This document shows positions 1-11,081 of a stretch of DNA of 64,000 nucleotides, piece after piece. Position 1 is the first letter of the stretch. The number at the start of each line of letters is the position of its first letter. The notes below the pieces were generated by a model. That model was not told where the DNA came from. It did no database searches and was given only the letters and a program-made list of their open reading frames with translations. Source of the DNA: Diplonema japonicum (Eukaryota; Euglenozoa; Diplonemea; Diplonemida; Diplonemidae); contig OZ025691.1 of the NCBI GenBank assembly GCA_964019335.1, positions 310,001 through 374,000 on the forward strand, in the 5' to 3' direction. Position numbers and translations under genes: made by a program.

Positions 1-2
1 AA

Positions 3-2579
3 GAAGAATTCTCTCGTTACTCCGGGTACTGGTGGGCCCCGCCTGTTGTCAATTCGGACTCCGACATTATCCACAGAATTCTCTACCTTTCCACCGATGA
101 AACGCACACCGATCGTGTTGAGATTCCTTCGCTTGACCCCACGAAACAGACCTGTGAAAGCTTCTCCATACCCCACCCTGGTCGGCCAAACCCCGTCGTT
201 ACCGTGTGCATGCTATCTTTTCCCGAAGCGGACCTCAGTGATGTTACATATTACCACGTGCCGTTGGAGACGCTGCAAGGAAATATTCCGTGGTTGGAGT
301 ACATCAGTAAAGCAGGCTGGACGCCGGGAGGTGATGTTTATCTGGAGGTTCTGGACAGAATGCAAGAGCGAGTTGCGTTGCTCGTGGTGCCTATAAGAAA
401 TTTTGAGAAAGTTGATGAGGAAAAAAGCGCGTATGCCAGGTCCGTAGCACCGGGGGAGAATTATGCTGCACCGTCGAAGTCGTTGCATTTACCGGCGTTG
501 GGTGTTGAAGCCGTCCCGCAGGCGGTGCCGGACGACAGTAGTGGTAACAAGTTGATTAGCTTTGATGGTGATATGTCTGAGCAGCAGCAACAACAACAAC
601 AACAACAACAGCAGCAACATCACCCCCCTGAGGGTTTTCCTGTTCCTGGGCAGCCGGTTTATTTGCATCATCATCACCATCATCACCATATGCATTTCCA
701 TCACCACTTTCACCACCATATACCCTTCCATTATCCTCCACCGCCTTACCCCTACCCGCCTCCTTATGATGTGCCTCCTGTTATTCTCGGGCCGCCGCCC
801 CCGCCGCCGGGGTTTCCGTATCCCGACCCTTCGCAGTTCTATCACCACCACCACCACCACCATATTATGCAGTCGCATCACCACCATCACCATCACCACC
901 ACCACCACCATCATCACCAGCATCATCATCATCATCACCACCTTATGGACCCTATGCATATCCCGCAAGGCATCCCACTGCAACAGCCTCCTATGGTCAA
1001 CGATGATGTTGAGAAGAACAAAGAGGTATTTTGAGAAATAAATGAAAAAAAAGTTTTTTTTTTTTTTTTTTTTCCAGCCGCAAGGAACCGCGACAGGGTA
1101 CAGCGCCCGGCCGGTTCCGGGTTGCGGGTTGGTGGAGAGCAAGGCGTTTCCTTATCAGGTATTTCGAAAAAAAAAAAAGAAAAAAAAAAAAAAAAAGGTG
1201 ATACGAGAAGACGTCTTCCCCGACGGGTGGGTCAACGTGTCGGAGATTCTGTATTTTTTCAAAGACGGCTCGAAGCGGGTACTGTTCGAATCCGAGGCGA
1301 GCGGGCGGGGCGGCTACCGGCATCTGTTCCTGTACCACCCGACACGGGAAGGCGGCGCCCTGCAAATCACAACAGGCGAGTGGCAAGTCGACAAAAGAGG
1401 TCTTTGGATCGACGAAGCAGGAGGCCGGGTGTACTTCTCCGCAACAGTCGACGGCTGGACCGAACAACACCTCTACTCCGCCCCCGTTCCATCCGTCTCG
1501 GAAATGTCATCCTACCGACCGTGCCGGGCCCCAAAACGGCTTTCCGGCGCGGGTATGACCCATTCCTCATTGTCTATATCAGGAGACTGCGCTTTTTTCG
1601 CATCGTGTCATTCTTCTCTGAAATCGCCACCTGGGTTGACAGTAAGCACATTAAAGGCACAGCATACAGTATCGCTGTCCGTGTCCTTGCGGTTTCCGTT
1701 GTATTCAAACTTCAGACAGCTCACGACACCGAAGCTTCTGTACGTTAAGAACCGTTCGGGTGTTGGTTTGCAAACTGCATTCTACCCACCGTCGCAGCCG
1801 GACTGGGCGTCGAAAGGGAAAGCAACGACACCTTTAGTCGTTCTGGTGTATGGCGGGACAGAGGTCCAGCAGGTCATCAATGACTATCGTTTAGTGTGCC
1901 AACCAAGGCTTCAAATGCTGTGCAGGTACGGGTATGCCTGCGCGATAATCGACAACCAGGGCAGCAGCCGCAGGGGGAACTGTTTCGAGGCTTCTGTCAA
2001 GCACAAGCTGGGCCAGCTAGAAGTTCAAGATCAAGTTGAAGCCATTGAAGAACTTGGGAAAATCTACCCTGCATTGGATTTATCTCGGATAGCGGTGTAC
2101 GGGTGGAGTTATGGCGGGTACCTAGCATTGATGTGCCTGGGGACCCGCCCTGATTTTTTCAAAATGGCGCTTGCCGGTGCGCCTGTAATCGATTGGTCTT
2201 TGTACAACTGTGCTTATACAGAACGTTACCTTGGCACCCCGGACCACAACCCCCAAGGGTACCAGAAGGGTAAGATCACCGAGTATGTGTCGAATTTCCC
2301 TGGGGAACGGGATCGTCTTGTGCTCTTCCACGGTTTGAGTGATGAAAATGTGCATACCGCTCACACCTTTGCATTGATACAAAGCCTTATAAGGGCGGCA
2401 AAGCCTTATAAACTGCAAATTTACCCCGGGGAGAGGCATGGGCTGAAGAACACCGACGTGTCTTTCCATCATGAAAGGGTATGCTTTAATAATAATATAA
2501 AAAAAAAAAAAGAAAAAAAAAAATCAATTTTTTTATTCTTTCACAGGAGTGGTTCGAGTCGATATTCAACTGTCTTTAG
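3..2579 (+). CDS. DPP8/9-type dipeptidyl peptidase (S9B prolyl peptidase), 5' end missing
   Basis: Serine exopeptidase that removes Xaa-Pro dipeptides from peptide N-termini; DPP8/9 relatives are soluble intracellular enzymes. The frame is open from base 3 and begins inside the beta-propeller with an EEFSRYSGYWW stretch typical of DPP8/9. Exons by frame and splice sites: 3-1025, 1078-1158, 1198-2478, 2547-2579; introns 52, 39 and 68 nt. The 39-nt intron is almost pure A. The alpha/beta-hydrolase domain carries the triad: Ser in GWSYGG (codon 2107), Asp in SDENVH (2341) and His in ERHGL (2437). About 805 residues are visible. Between roughly 580 and 950 the propeller holds a polyGln run and several polyHis runs absent from known relatives. 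The 5' end lies outside the window. Family assignment is secure; substrate is unknown. Confidence 0.9.
580..950 (+). repeat. In-frame polyGln and polyHis low-complexity insert
   Basis: CAA/CAG repeats (about 580-617) followed by blocks of CAT/CAC repeats (about 665-700 and 841-945), separated by Pro/Tyr-rich sequence. The frame stays open through all of it, so it is probably translated as an insertion in the DPP8/9-like propeller. Synonymous codons are mixed, which suggests the tract is old rather than a fresh slippage array. Confidence 0.85.
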
Positions 2580-3730
2580 TGTGAGGATGGATGGGGGGAG
2601 ATTCTTTGGGGAAAAAAAGAAAAAAAAGTGTTTTTTTTTTTCTCGTCGATATAAGAAAGGGGGGGGGGGGGGGGGGGAAATGGGGAAAGAAGAGAAACAA
2701 AAACAAAAAGAAAAAAAAAAAGCAGGCGATAAAGAAAGGAAGAGATGAAGAAAAAAAAAAAGAAAATAAACTTTTTGGTTTGGTTGCTCAAAACACACCT
2801 CCTTTTTTTTTTCCATAAAGGTTTCTTTTCCTCTTTTCTCTTTTTTTTTTTAAAAAATGTCTCGCTTTGTGGGAAGATTTTTCTTTTTAGACAAAAAGGG
2901 AACAGGAAAACCACACACACACACACTTGAACAAAGAAGAAGAAAAAGTAAAAGGGGATACTCGGGGCGGGTTTTTTTTTTTAATTTTTCATGCATGTAT
3001 TGTTCACGGAAAGAGAAAAAAAAAAATAATGAGAATGACGCGGACCAGACAAAAAAGAATTACACCGAATTTGAATCTTATTTGAAATTAGCCTGATTCA
3101 TGTGAATAAAAAGGAAGCAAAAATGTGTCTCAGTAAGAAGCAACCAGTACAACGGAGAAAAAAAAAAAGAGAAAAAAAAAAAAAAAAAAGAGAAAATGAA
3201 AGGGGGGAGCATCCGTGTAAATTACTGGCGTGGCGTTATTGTGATTTCCACCCCCTTTTTTTTTCCCTGGGGGGGGGGTAGTCATGTTGGATAACTTGTT
3301 TTTTTTTCTTTTTATATTTCCCCATTTTCTTCTTCTTTTTTTTCTCTCTTGATGTTTAAGGGGGACTACCCTTAGGGAGGGTCTATCTTCGCAGACGGTT
3401 GATGTGGCGAAGATCGGTCTCCTTGCAAAGCGTCATGAGGGACTTCACTCTCGTTTTGCTCCTCGTCGGGACAGGCTTCTTCCTTCCTTGAGGTATGCAC
3501 CGTCTGCGTAGGCGACGACGTCCACCCCCACTGCCTCCAGGTCCGGGTCGGTGGTTTAGGGGCGCAGTCCCCTCCCCTTGATCTGCTCTGGCGATTGTCC
3601 TGTTCTTTCAGTGTCCACGGCACATGCCCCCTTGTCCGGCTTTCCTCTGATCACTTCTTTCAGGGGTCGGCGTCTATTGCCTGTCTGCGTCTTGGAGTGC
3701 CTTCAGCGCGTTTTTTTATTTTTATTTTAA
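2580..3730. other. Intergenic, homopolymer-rich
   Basis: Begins right after the DPP-like stop. It has runs of A, T and G (for example G around 2659-2677), an (AC)n stretch near 2911 and no convincing coding frame. From about 3360 to 3730 the sequence becomes complex and free of homopolymers. I see no family match or convincing ORF there; it could be an untranslated region, an ncRNA or an old repeat. Confidence 0.6.
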
Positions 3731-3944
3731 ATCTCCTTCCACGAGTGGGGTGTACTCTGTCTCGTTTCGCCTCAGCTCCTCAGCACCATGCTCTGCACCT
3801 GCAGTTCAAACTTCTGTTGGACTTCAGTGCCCCCTTGTCGAAGGGCTCTTCCCGGCTGTGGGTGACACAGAAGTCGCTAAAATCTCCTACCACGAGTGGG
3901 GTGTACTCTGTTTCGCCTCAGCTCCTCAGCACCATGCACCTCTG
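3731..3944. repeat. Imperfect direct repeat, two copies about 150 bp apart
   Basis: Copy 1 is about 3731-3801 and copy 2 about 3881-3944. Both share a core that starts ACGAGTGGGGTGTACTCTGT and runs through a CTCAGCTCCTCAGCACCATG block. Copy 1 has a 4-nt insertion. They sit just upstream of the helical-repeat gene and are not obviously coding. Confidence 0.8.
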
Positions 3945-3981
3945 TTTTCTTCATCTGTAACTTCCTTGCTAGCACGCCGCA

Positions 3982-4016
<35 letters not shown>

Positions 4017-4028
4017 GGGGAAAAAAAA

Positions 4029-4052
4029 ATGACGAGCAGCAAATGTCTCTAA
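4029..4052 (+). CDS. Possible 7-codon upstream ORF overlapping the next start
   Basis: An ATG at 4029 directly after a polyA run opens MTSSKCL and stops at 4050-4052, in a different frame from and overlapping the presumed start at 4043. If the leader extends this far 5', a scanning ribosome meets this ATG first. Whether the transcript includes it depends on where its 5' end lies. Confidence 0.35.
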   Translation: MTSSKCL

Positions 4053-6658
4053 CCAAGCTAACAAGCAGCATAGCGACTCCCCGTGATGCTGTTCGTACGC
4101 TGCAGCTTTACGGGAAAGGCAATGGCGGTAAAAATCGACTGTGCAACGACATCAAGAAGAGGATCAAGAGGATACCAAAAGACTGCTGGAGGGCTGCAGA
4201 CATAGCCCCTGTGTACCAAGCATTACAGCAGCACGGCAGCAATACGTGGTTGGATGAGATTGCCTTGGGGAAAGCAAACGTGCTGCGCAAACCAGATATT
4301 TTAAAACTTCTTGCAATGACGCGTTCTGCCCCTTTAGTAACGGCGCTCACAAACGCTCTCGCAGAGAAGTCCAAAGTATCTCCCGAAGAATATCTTCATA
4401 TTCTGTCGTGCACCAACGCAGACTTCTTCCCACATAATTTTAACGTCGGTCTTTCTGAGGCTTTGTGTGGTTGGAACGGGATAAAGCAGTATGGAAAACA
4501 ACTGTTCCCCAACCCCGAAAGCACCAAGTTGCCGCGCTTCCTCCGGAGTTTTGTCATATCACGATGTAATGATCTCCAGCACCCTTTAGACATCCTTGTC
4601 GTCCTCAAATCAAATCTGGACCTCCCGCGGAACCCTCTGGTCAGTTTGTACAAAACCTTGATGAAAAAAGTGAACAAAACAAACGCGCCCATCATCTTCA
4701 TGGGGATATCTTCGTTACATGACACGCAGGCGCAGGTGTGCATGAGATCCATTCTGGAGACGCATTGCATAGACCCGGTGAAGATTCCCATGCCAAGGGC
4801 AGCTCTTATGATGCAGATCTGCGAGGCGCGGGGTGTTTTTAACGAGTTTTTTGTGTCGAACATTGTACGCCGAGAAGATGGGAACACATATGATAGGCTA
4901 CGGGTGATCTCGCACGCTGCCGTGATGGGATACACAGAGGCGTTGAGGCACTTAAAGGCGGAAATGAAAAGAGCATACGAACCGGAGTCCGTTTTGAAAC
5001 TAGCAAGGGTGTGCAACAACGAGTGCATTGTGTACCCAGCAGCGCTGTGCAGGATTTTACGGCATTACCTTGACGCTGCCAAGTCGGGGTTCACGGTTTC
5101 CGCTGCGTTGTTGCTGGTGTGCGACACTGCGAGGTTGTCTGCTGTCAGAGACCTCCCGTTACTCTACGCGTATAGGATGAAATCCATCGTCACGCTTGAG
5201 CCCAGCAATCTCTCCGCATACTGTAGCGTGCTCGCACAAACGAAGGCGTATTGCGATTTTAAATCAAAAGAGGACAGCATCGTCGCTGTTCTTCGCAGTC
5301 TCCCCAATTCCTGCACCGAAGTCGATCTTGTGCAGCTGATCGAAGACGTGCACACCCTTGGCGGGTCTGAACGTGTGCTCCGAGAGGTGTACAAACGCTT
5401 GAACGAAAAGAACGCGCTGAAGACAGTCGGGACCGCCGATATGATAACCCGCATACCCGTCATGATGTCCCGTACAAAATGCTGGGACGAAGCACTTCTG
5501 GAAAGGGTGGTGCCGCGTGTCGTGAACCGTCTAGACGAGGTGGGCATCCGTCGAGTGCGTGACGTCGTGGTTGCCTACGCAGTTGCTTTGCACAGGTCCA
5601 GAGAGTTGTACGACGCAGCGGCAGATCGCGTTACCCGCGAGGAGAGTCTTGAAGCGGAGGTGGGGTGCCGTTTCTTATGGGCCTTCACCAGGCAAAAGGA
5701 AACGGCTTCAAGACGTGTCATGAACACCGTGGCCTCCCATATGGCGAGCCAAGCCTCGAGCCTCTCTGGGGTTGATTTAACGCACCTCGCCTGGGCCGTC
5801 GTTTCTCTCTCTCTGTCATCGTCGCACATTAGTGATGTCTGTGAATATTACCTCGCGAGGCCCGACCGTCTCGAGACCTTCTACTTCACGAAGGGCTTTG
5901 AGTTTTCGAAGCTGCTGCAAAGCCTAGCCAGGTCCCGAGCGTCGGGCGCTGCGTTGTCTCTCCAGCTCATGGACATCCCCAGGTACTACGACCTCCCACA
6001 CACACCGTCTTCGGTGGCGTCGATTTTCATGTCCGTTTTATTAACTGGTTCCAACATGACGCACCTTCATGCCCGCCTGCTGGGGGTTTTCAAGGATGCG
6101 GGCCTTGCTGGGTTGTGGCCGGGCGATGCGTGTGCCTTGCTGCGGTGTCTTGCTGAGCGTGGGCAGGCCGTGGACTATTCCACCGTGGTTAAGGTAGTCG
6201 AGAAGGTCCTCGACCACTTCTCCCAGCGACTGGAAGCCTGGTCCCTCGAACCAGTAAACGCCCTCATGATGTTCGAGTCCTGCGTGAAGCTGCAGGTACG
6301 TGCTGCAGGGTTCTTCAACACCATCGGGCGTACCCTTGCCGACAAGGGGTCCGTGCACAACATGACACCAATGGAAGCATCAGGCCTTCTTGTCGCGTAC
6401 TCTAAAGTATCCCTCTCTGTGCCCCGCCTCCATGCACAGCTTCTAAAAAGGCTATCCAGGTCAACCCTGCCGTGGCCTTTACTCGCGGAGACCGCCTGGG
6501 CAGCCTCGTTTACCCATTCAGTCACACCGCAAGCAAGTGAGTTCTGGTCGTCGATCAGAGAAGCGCTTAAATCAAAGGAGATACCGCCCGAGGACAGGGC
6601 ACGTATAGATAGTGCCCTTGGTAAGGTAAAGGAAGACGCTGGGTGGTCGCGGTTGTGA
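4043..6658 (+). CDS. Large alpha-helical repeat protein, function unknown
   Basis: Single exon, 871 residues from the ATG at 4043. The frame is open further upstream but only through a Lys-coding polyA run and untranslated-looking sequence, so 4043 is the likely start. The sequence looks like successive amphipathic helices with Leu/Ala-rich repeats and few charged clusters, as in helical-repeat (PPR-, HPR- or FAST-like) organelle RNA-binding proteins of protists. I see no diagnostic RAP motif near the C-terminus. The N-terminus (SLTKLTSSIATPRDAVRTL) is Ser/Thr/Arg-rich with few acidic residues, compatible with a mitochondrial presequence. Function is inferred from fold type only. Codon use resembles the neighbours, which supports a real gene. 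Confidence 0.7.
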   Translation: MSLTKLTSSIATPRDAVRTLQLYGKGNGGKNRLCNDIKKRIKRIPKDCWRAADIAPVYQALQQHGSNTWLDEIALGKANVLRKPDILKLLAMTRSAPLVTALTNALAEKSKVSPEEYLHILSCTNADFFPHNFNVGLSEALCGWNGIKQYGKQLFPNPESTKLPRFLRSFVISRCNDLQHPLDILVVLKSNLDLPRNPLVSLYKTLMKKVNKTNAPIIFMGISSLHDTQAQVCMRSILETHCIDPVKIPMPRAALMMQICEARGVFNEFFVSNIVRREDGNTYDRLRVISHAAVMGYTEALRHLKAEMKRAYEPESVLKLARVCNNECIVYPAALCRILRHYLDAAKSGFTVSAALLLVCDTARLSAVRDLPLLYAYRMKSIVTLEPSNLSAYCSVLAQTKAYCDFKSKEDSIVAVLRSLPNSCTEVDLVQLIEDVHTLGGSERVLREVYKRLNEKNALKTVGTADMITRIPVMMSRTKCWDEALLERVVPRVVNRLDEVGIRRVRDVVVAYAVALHRSRELYDAAADRVTREESLEAEVGCRFLWAFTRQKETASRRVMNTVASHMASQASSLSGVDLTHLAWAVVSLSLSSSHISDVCEYYLARPDRLETFYFTKGFEFSKLLQSLARSRASGAALSLQLMDIPRYYDLPHTPSSVASIFMSVLLTGSNMTHLHARLLGVFKDAGLAGLWPGDACALLRCLAERGQAVDYSTVVKVVEKVLDHFSQRLEAWSLEPVNALMMFESCVKLQVRAAGFFNTIGRTLADKGSVHNMTPMEASGLLVAYSKVSLSVPRLHAQLLKRLSRSTLPWPLLAETAWAASFTHSVTPQASEFWSSIREALKSKEIPPEDRARIDSALGKVKEDAGWSRL

Positions 6659-6685
6659 GTTTTCTACTCCTCACCTTTTTTCTTT

Positions 6686-6726
6686 CCAGTGAGCACCCCC
6701 ACGCACACTGAAATTTTATCGAGTTT
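6686..6726 (+). repeat. Short dispersed element, copy 1 (CAGTGAGCACC family)
   Basis: A ~37-nt unit begins CAGTGAGCACCCCCACGCAC and ends ACTGAAATTTTATCGAG. It lies 28 nt after the helical-repeat stop and is flanked by T-rich runs on both sides. A near-identical copy occurs at 27575 inside an intron and a diverged copy at 48246. Confidence 0.8.
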
Positions 6727-6857
6727 CTTTTTTTTTTTTTTTTTTTTTTTTTTTTCATTTCTTCCTCTCGCCTTATAATGCCCTTTTAAGTAGGAGGCCC
6801 CGAGTGGGCATACACAACAACGAGAGAAACAAAAAAAAAAAAAAAAAAAAAAAAAAA

Positions 6858-7929
6858 ATGTATTGGCAAGATATCCAGAACGGCTCGCTCCCCGACAGGA
6901 GGAAGCGAAGGAGCATACCTGAGGCGTACAACACAGGGAGGAGGAGCTCCATGACATCGCGGTCGTCGAGGGGCTCGAGAGGCAGCGAGTACGAGCTGGC
7001 ATCGAGGTCAAGGTCACGGGTATGCCATCCTTGTTTCCTTGTCCAAAAATAAAAAAAAATATAAAAAAGTCGAAATCACGGGAAAGGTCATGGGACAGGG
7101 ACAGGGATAGAGACTCCACAGCGAGCAGCTCAAGGCTTGCGGAGATCTTGAACAAGAGGGACCGTTTGGTGGACACTCGTCCTACAAAAACGTATTCAAG
7201 GAATATCAGTGACGTGGTATGTCATGACGAAGAACCACAACATGCACACGAACACCACAGAGATCAGCTACGAGCACGTATAGCTCGCGGCCATATACGT
7301 ACAGCAGGAGGGAAAGAGAACATGAACAAAGTAGAGCCAGCGTGCGGTCATCGACTGCGAGCACTTCAAAAAGCATTGAAGAACTGCTGCTTGAGCTGAA
7401 AGAGGAAAAACTGCATAACAGCAAACTCCAAAGGGGGCTAACCTCCGCGAGGACCAAGACCCCGGTCCAGCTGTCTGCAAGGGAGAGCATTGTATCTGGC
7501 TCCTCGTTGACCCGCAGCATGACGGAGGACACATCGCCTATGGCATATGTCGAGCGGCCCGGCCTATCGCACGAAGAGTACGCGAGGCTTAACAGGCGGA
7601 ACAAAGAATGGCAAGAAGTCCTTCGGAAACGAGCGGAAGCGCAAGCTATTGAAACATCGTCCTCCAGGGAGGAACAACCCGCATCGCCTCCACAGCCCCA
7701 CCCCCAAGCCGAGCCGGAACCCTTAGAAACAGCCCCGCAGCCGTTCCTCGCAAGAAGGTTCGAGAGCACGGCCTCGCCCCCTGACCAGGATATCATCAGC
7801 CTGAAGGACATTCCTATAGCAGATGTTGAGGTATGTTTATAGTAGTGCCACATTTTTTTACATTAGCAGATATCGCGTACAAGCACCTCACCGACAGTTA
7901 TTGCAGACAGCATGTGGAAGGTATGACGG

Positions 7930-7973
<44 letters not shown>

Positions 7974-8644
7974 AGATAAACGTGACGAAAAAAGACGGCA
8001 GTTGTGTAGTGGTGCACGCACACTCGACTGACAGCTTCGGGGATGTGAAGAAAACAATAGAAGCGAAGACTGGGGTTGCATCTTGCGACATGGTTTTGTA
8101 TGCAGGAGCGCAGGTGCTGCTGGATCTGTACCTGCTGTCTGACATGGACCCCTCAAGCGGGTACTTCCAGTTCCCCCCTGCAGTCGAACATACAACGTTG
8201 AGCATCAAGATGGATTATGAGAATTCGAACCTGGCCTCCCCGCGGTCTTTGAACTTCACCATGCCGCAAGGCAATGAGAACGACCATGATCTGGACGCGG
8301 ACCTCTTGGACAGGAATGTCAAGCGATTCACAACCGAGATCGAGAAGCTGGACATGGGGGCATCCGAAAACATCTCCCTAGAAGGGAAGCAGAAGGTACA
8401 CGGTTTTTCTTTATTACACCCCTGCACACAGGACGGCGATGACATAGAGACCGACACAGACGACGACAAGAGCACAGACCCACTAAGCAAGTATGGCAGC
8501 ATGTGCAGCGTGCCCGATGTCTTATTAACCGTTCCTGTTGCAAAGGAATGGCATGGAACAGTTCAAACAGAGAAAGGCGAAGTGGCAGTGAGGTGGAGCA
8601 ACGTAGTCAAAGCACCATGTTTAGGCGCGAATTGCTACACCGGT

Positions 8645-8675
<31 letters not shown>

Positions 8676-9355
8676 GCGTACAAGAAGTGATGTCAAAGGG
8701 TTTCCTGAAAAAACAACACCACCCCGCGGAAATGTTCTTCCTGGACATCTCTCAAAAATCCGCACTAGGGTACAGCGTGAGGCAGCGATCGGGAACAGGG
8801 CCCATGGCGAAGATGCTGGCGGATTACGAGTTCAAAAAAATGACCGGAACAATGAAGTGGGGCACCTTAGAGGGCCCCTTCTCCATGGCCGAGGGCGACA
8901 TAGATCTGACGTTGGTGAGGTACAAGGAGAAACTACGAACGGGATTCATCACGGCGGTGCTAACCATTCTTGTTTTGTGGGTCTCGTTCGACTGCTTCGA
9001 CATGGATCTGTTCTCCGACGGGCCTTTTGAAAGCGGGAGTCTCGAGGAGGCCTTTAACTCCGTAGATCCTGACGAAGCACCGTCAGCTTCAATAATTAGT
9101 GCGGTGGTTTCCTTTACTCTGGTTCCTTTGATGGAATTCTGGCCGTATATTGTTGGGGGGTTGTGCGGGCTTGGTGGAGTTTTATTTACCGTCTCCCGGC
9201 CGGACATCGCGAAGAAGATATTGTCAAAGGTTTTCGGCGGGCTTCTTCTGGGCATTATACAGCGGTTAGCCACGGCGCTGCGCTACGCTCTTGGGCACAC
9301 GGCGAAACGCGTTGCTGCGTTGCTTTTACCGCCGGAGGAGGCTAAGAAAAAATAA
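6858..9355 (+). CDS. Ubiquitin-like-domain protein with C-terminal membrane segments
   Basis: Seven exons join in frame: 6858-7019, 7070-7216, 7261-7830, 7870-7920, 7976-8395, 8432-8642, 8676-9355 (746 residues). Introns are 50, 44, 39, 55, 36 and 33 nt; the last is GTATTT plus A and a final G. Residues 1-300 are Arg/Ser-rich and disordered with a short coiled coil. Residues about 308-385 resemble a ubiquitin-like fold (MWKINV start, FGDVKKTIEAKTG helix, LYAGAQ turn) without a C-terminal GG. An acidic segment follows. The tail has hydrophobic segments near 609-628 and 658-694 and a longer amphipathic stretch. The 36-nt intron at 8396 is a multiple of three without a stop, so it could be retained. 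The start directly follows a long polyA run. I do not recognise the family. Confidence 0.72.
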
Positions 9356-9490
9356 ATTTAAAAAAAAAAAAAAAAGAAAGAAAAAAAAAAAGTTTTTTTT
9401 TTTTTTTTATGGTAAGTGTGTGCTTCTTCCATTTTCCCTTTCCCTCCCAGGGATCTTTTTTTTTTTTTCCGGAAAAAAAAAAAAAAATCG

Positions 9491-9823
9491 ATGGTTTATA
9501 CCTGCATCGCTTTTTTTGTTTTTGTTTGTTTTTTTTCTAGGGAAGATACGGCTGACGTACGAAAGCGTGCAAACCGGCTAGCTAGAGTACTGACAAAACT
9601 GTCAGAGGTGGCCGAAAAGAAAGCACGATCCCCTCCTATCCCCGGGAAAGGAGGGGATTGTGCAGGGTATTCCTGCAGACCTACATTCGCATCGTACGAC
9701 AAGGTGCGCTTCATCCTCGAACAGCGACCCGCAACTGGTTCACCGGGGAGAGACGACTGGAACAACAAGTTCGTGCTGACCTACCTGGACCTAGCAACGC
9801 AGAAGGGTAACAACAAAAGATAG
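9491..9823 (+). CDS. Small protein of unknown function, 5' end uncertain
   Basis: The frame from about 9540 to 9823 looks coding: a basic, helix-like segment (VRKRANRLARVLTKLSEVAEKK) followed by about 60 polar residues ending in KGNNKR. The only in-frame ATG is at 9491, and the residues after it come from a T-rich stretch that looks more like an intron 3' end (TTTTTTCTAG at about 9531-9540). An ATG at 9409 followed by a strong GTAAGTG donor is tempting but gives the wrong phase. The true first exon is therefore unresolved. No homologous family recognised. Confidence 0.35.
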   Translation: MVYTCIAFFVFVCFFSREDTADVRKRANRLARVLTKLSEVAEKKARSPPIPGKGGDCAGYSCRPTFASYDKVRFILEQRPATGSPGRDDWNNKFVLTYLDLATQKGNNKR

Positions 9824-10765
9824 ACCCTCCACCACGCTGCACACTTAACGCCAAATAGTGTTGCAACCAAAGCCCCATTTTTTTTTTTTTTTTTATGAGG
9901 GGAACAGGGTTTCTTCGTGCACAAACCACCAGGTTCTGGTGAGGGATCATCAAGATAAGGCTGCAGGGACAGGGGGGGAAGGAGTATAAATAGTCATTTC
10001 ACCTAGGTGGGGTTCTTTTTCCCCCTCTTTTTCCTCTCCTCCTTCGTACGTCCGTATCTCTGTTTCACAGAAAGAAAGAAAAAAAAAAAAAAATGGGGAA
10101 ACAAAAAAAGAAATAAAGAGGGGGGAAAGTGCATAGATATAAATCGGTTTCCTCTGTGGGTTGCTACTTTGTCTAGCAATTCTTCCCTATATCCATCTGA
10201 TAGCTGATTTTGAATGTTCTTTTTATTATTATTATTATTGGTTCAAACAAATAAACAAGGGGATGGACGGGGGCCAGTTTTTTTTTTTTCTTCTTTTTTT
10301 TTTTCCCTTCTTTTTTTTTTTGATCATTGATTATGCTCATTTTTCAACATAAAAAAAACTGGAAAAGGGTGACAAATCGAAAAGAGGGATTTGGCCTCAT
10401 TAAGGTAACCCTTTTCGATTTTCTGCTCCAAGAACGGGTTTTCTTTGACTTCTCCAAAAAAGAAAAAAAAAGAAGAAAAGAAAAAAAAAAAAAAAATAGG
10501 AGGGGAGAAGATATCGCTACCTTGTTTGTCTCTAAAAATAAAATGAAAAAAAAAAAAAACCACAATGAAAAAAAAAAAAAAAAAGAAAAAAGAGAAGAAA
10601 AGCAAAGTTCTGTGCTATCCCCTATCCCCCTCCCAAAAAAAAGAAAAAGATTCTCTCTCCGCCCCCCTACCCTTTGTACTGCTATATTTATTTACTTTAC
10701 AACACCACCCATCCCGTGATCATCAACTGAAACACATTAATTGAAAGGAAAGGGGTAAAGCCAAT
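9824..10765. other. Intergenic, A/T-run-rich
   Basis: The stretch between the small gene and SEC23 is dominated by polyA/polyT and A/G-rich runs. Frames opened through polyA or polyT here encode only Lys- or Phe-rich tracts and are not supported as genes. Nothing else recognised. Confidence 0.6.
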
Positions 10766-11033
10766 ATGGGTGAGGTAGGACAAGAGGCGAAATGGACTTG
10801 GGCACAATTCCCTGCAACGCGACTGGAAGTATGGCAAACCACTAACAATGAAAGGGGGGGAAAAAAATTACCTTACAGGCAGCGCGCATGGTAATCCCCC
10901 TAGCATGCTCGTACCCACCTCTTGAGCCCCTGAAGATGGCCCCTTTGGAGTTCGAGCCGCAACAGTGCCGCACGTGCCAGGCAGCTCTGAACCCCTATTG
11001 CCAGTGCGACTTTAGATCTCTCACATGGGTACC

Positions 11034-11081
<48 letters not shown>

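Noticed and set aside
9409-9540. ATG at 9409 with a strong GTAAGTG donor as first exon of the small gene
   Set aside because: Joining it to the acceptor at 9540 gives a stop within five codons.
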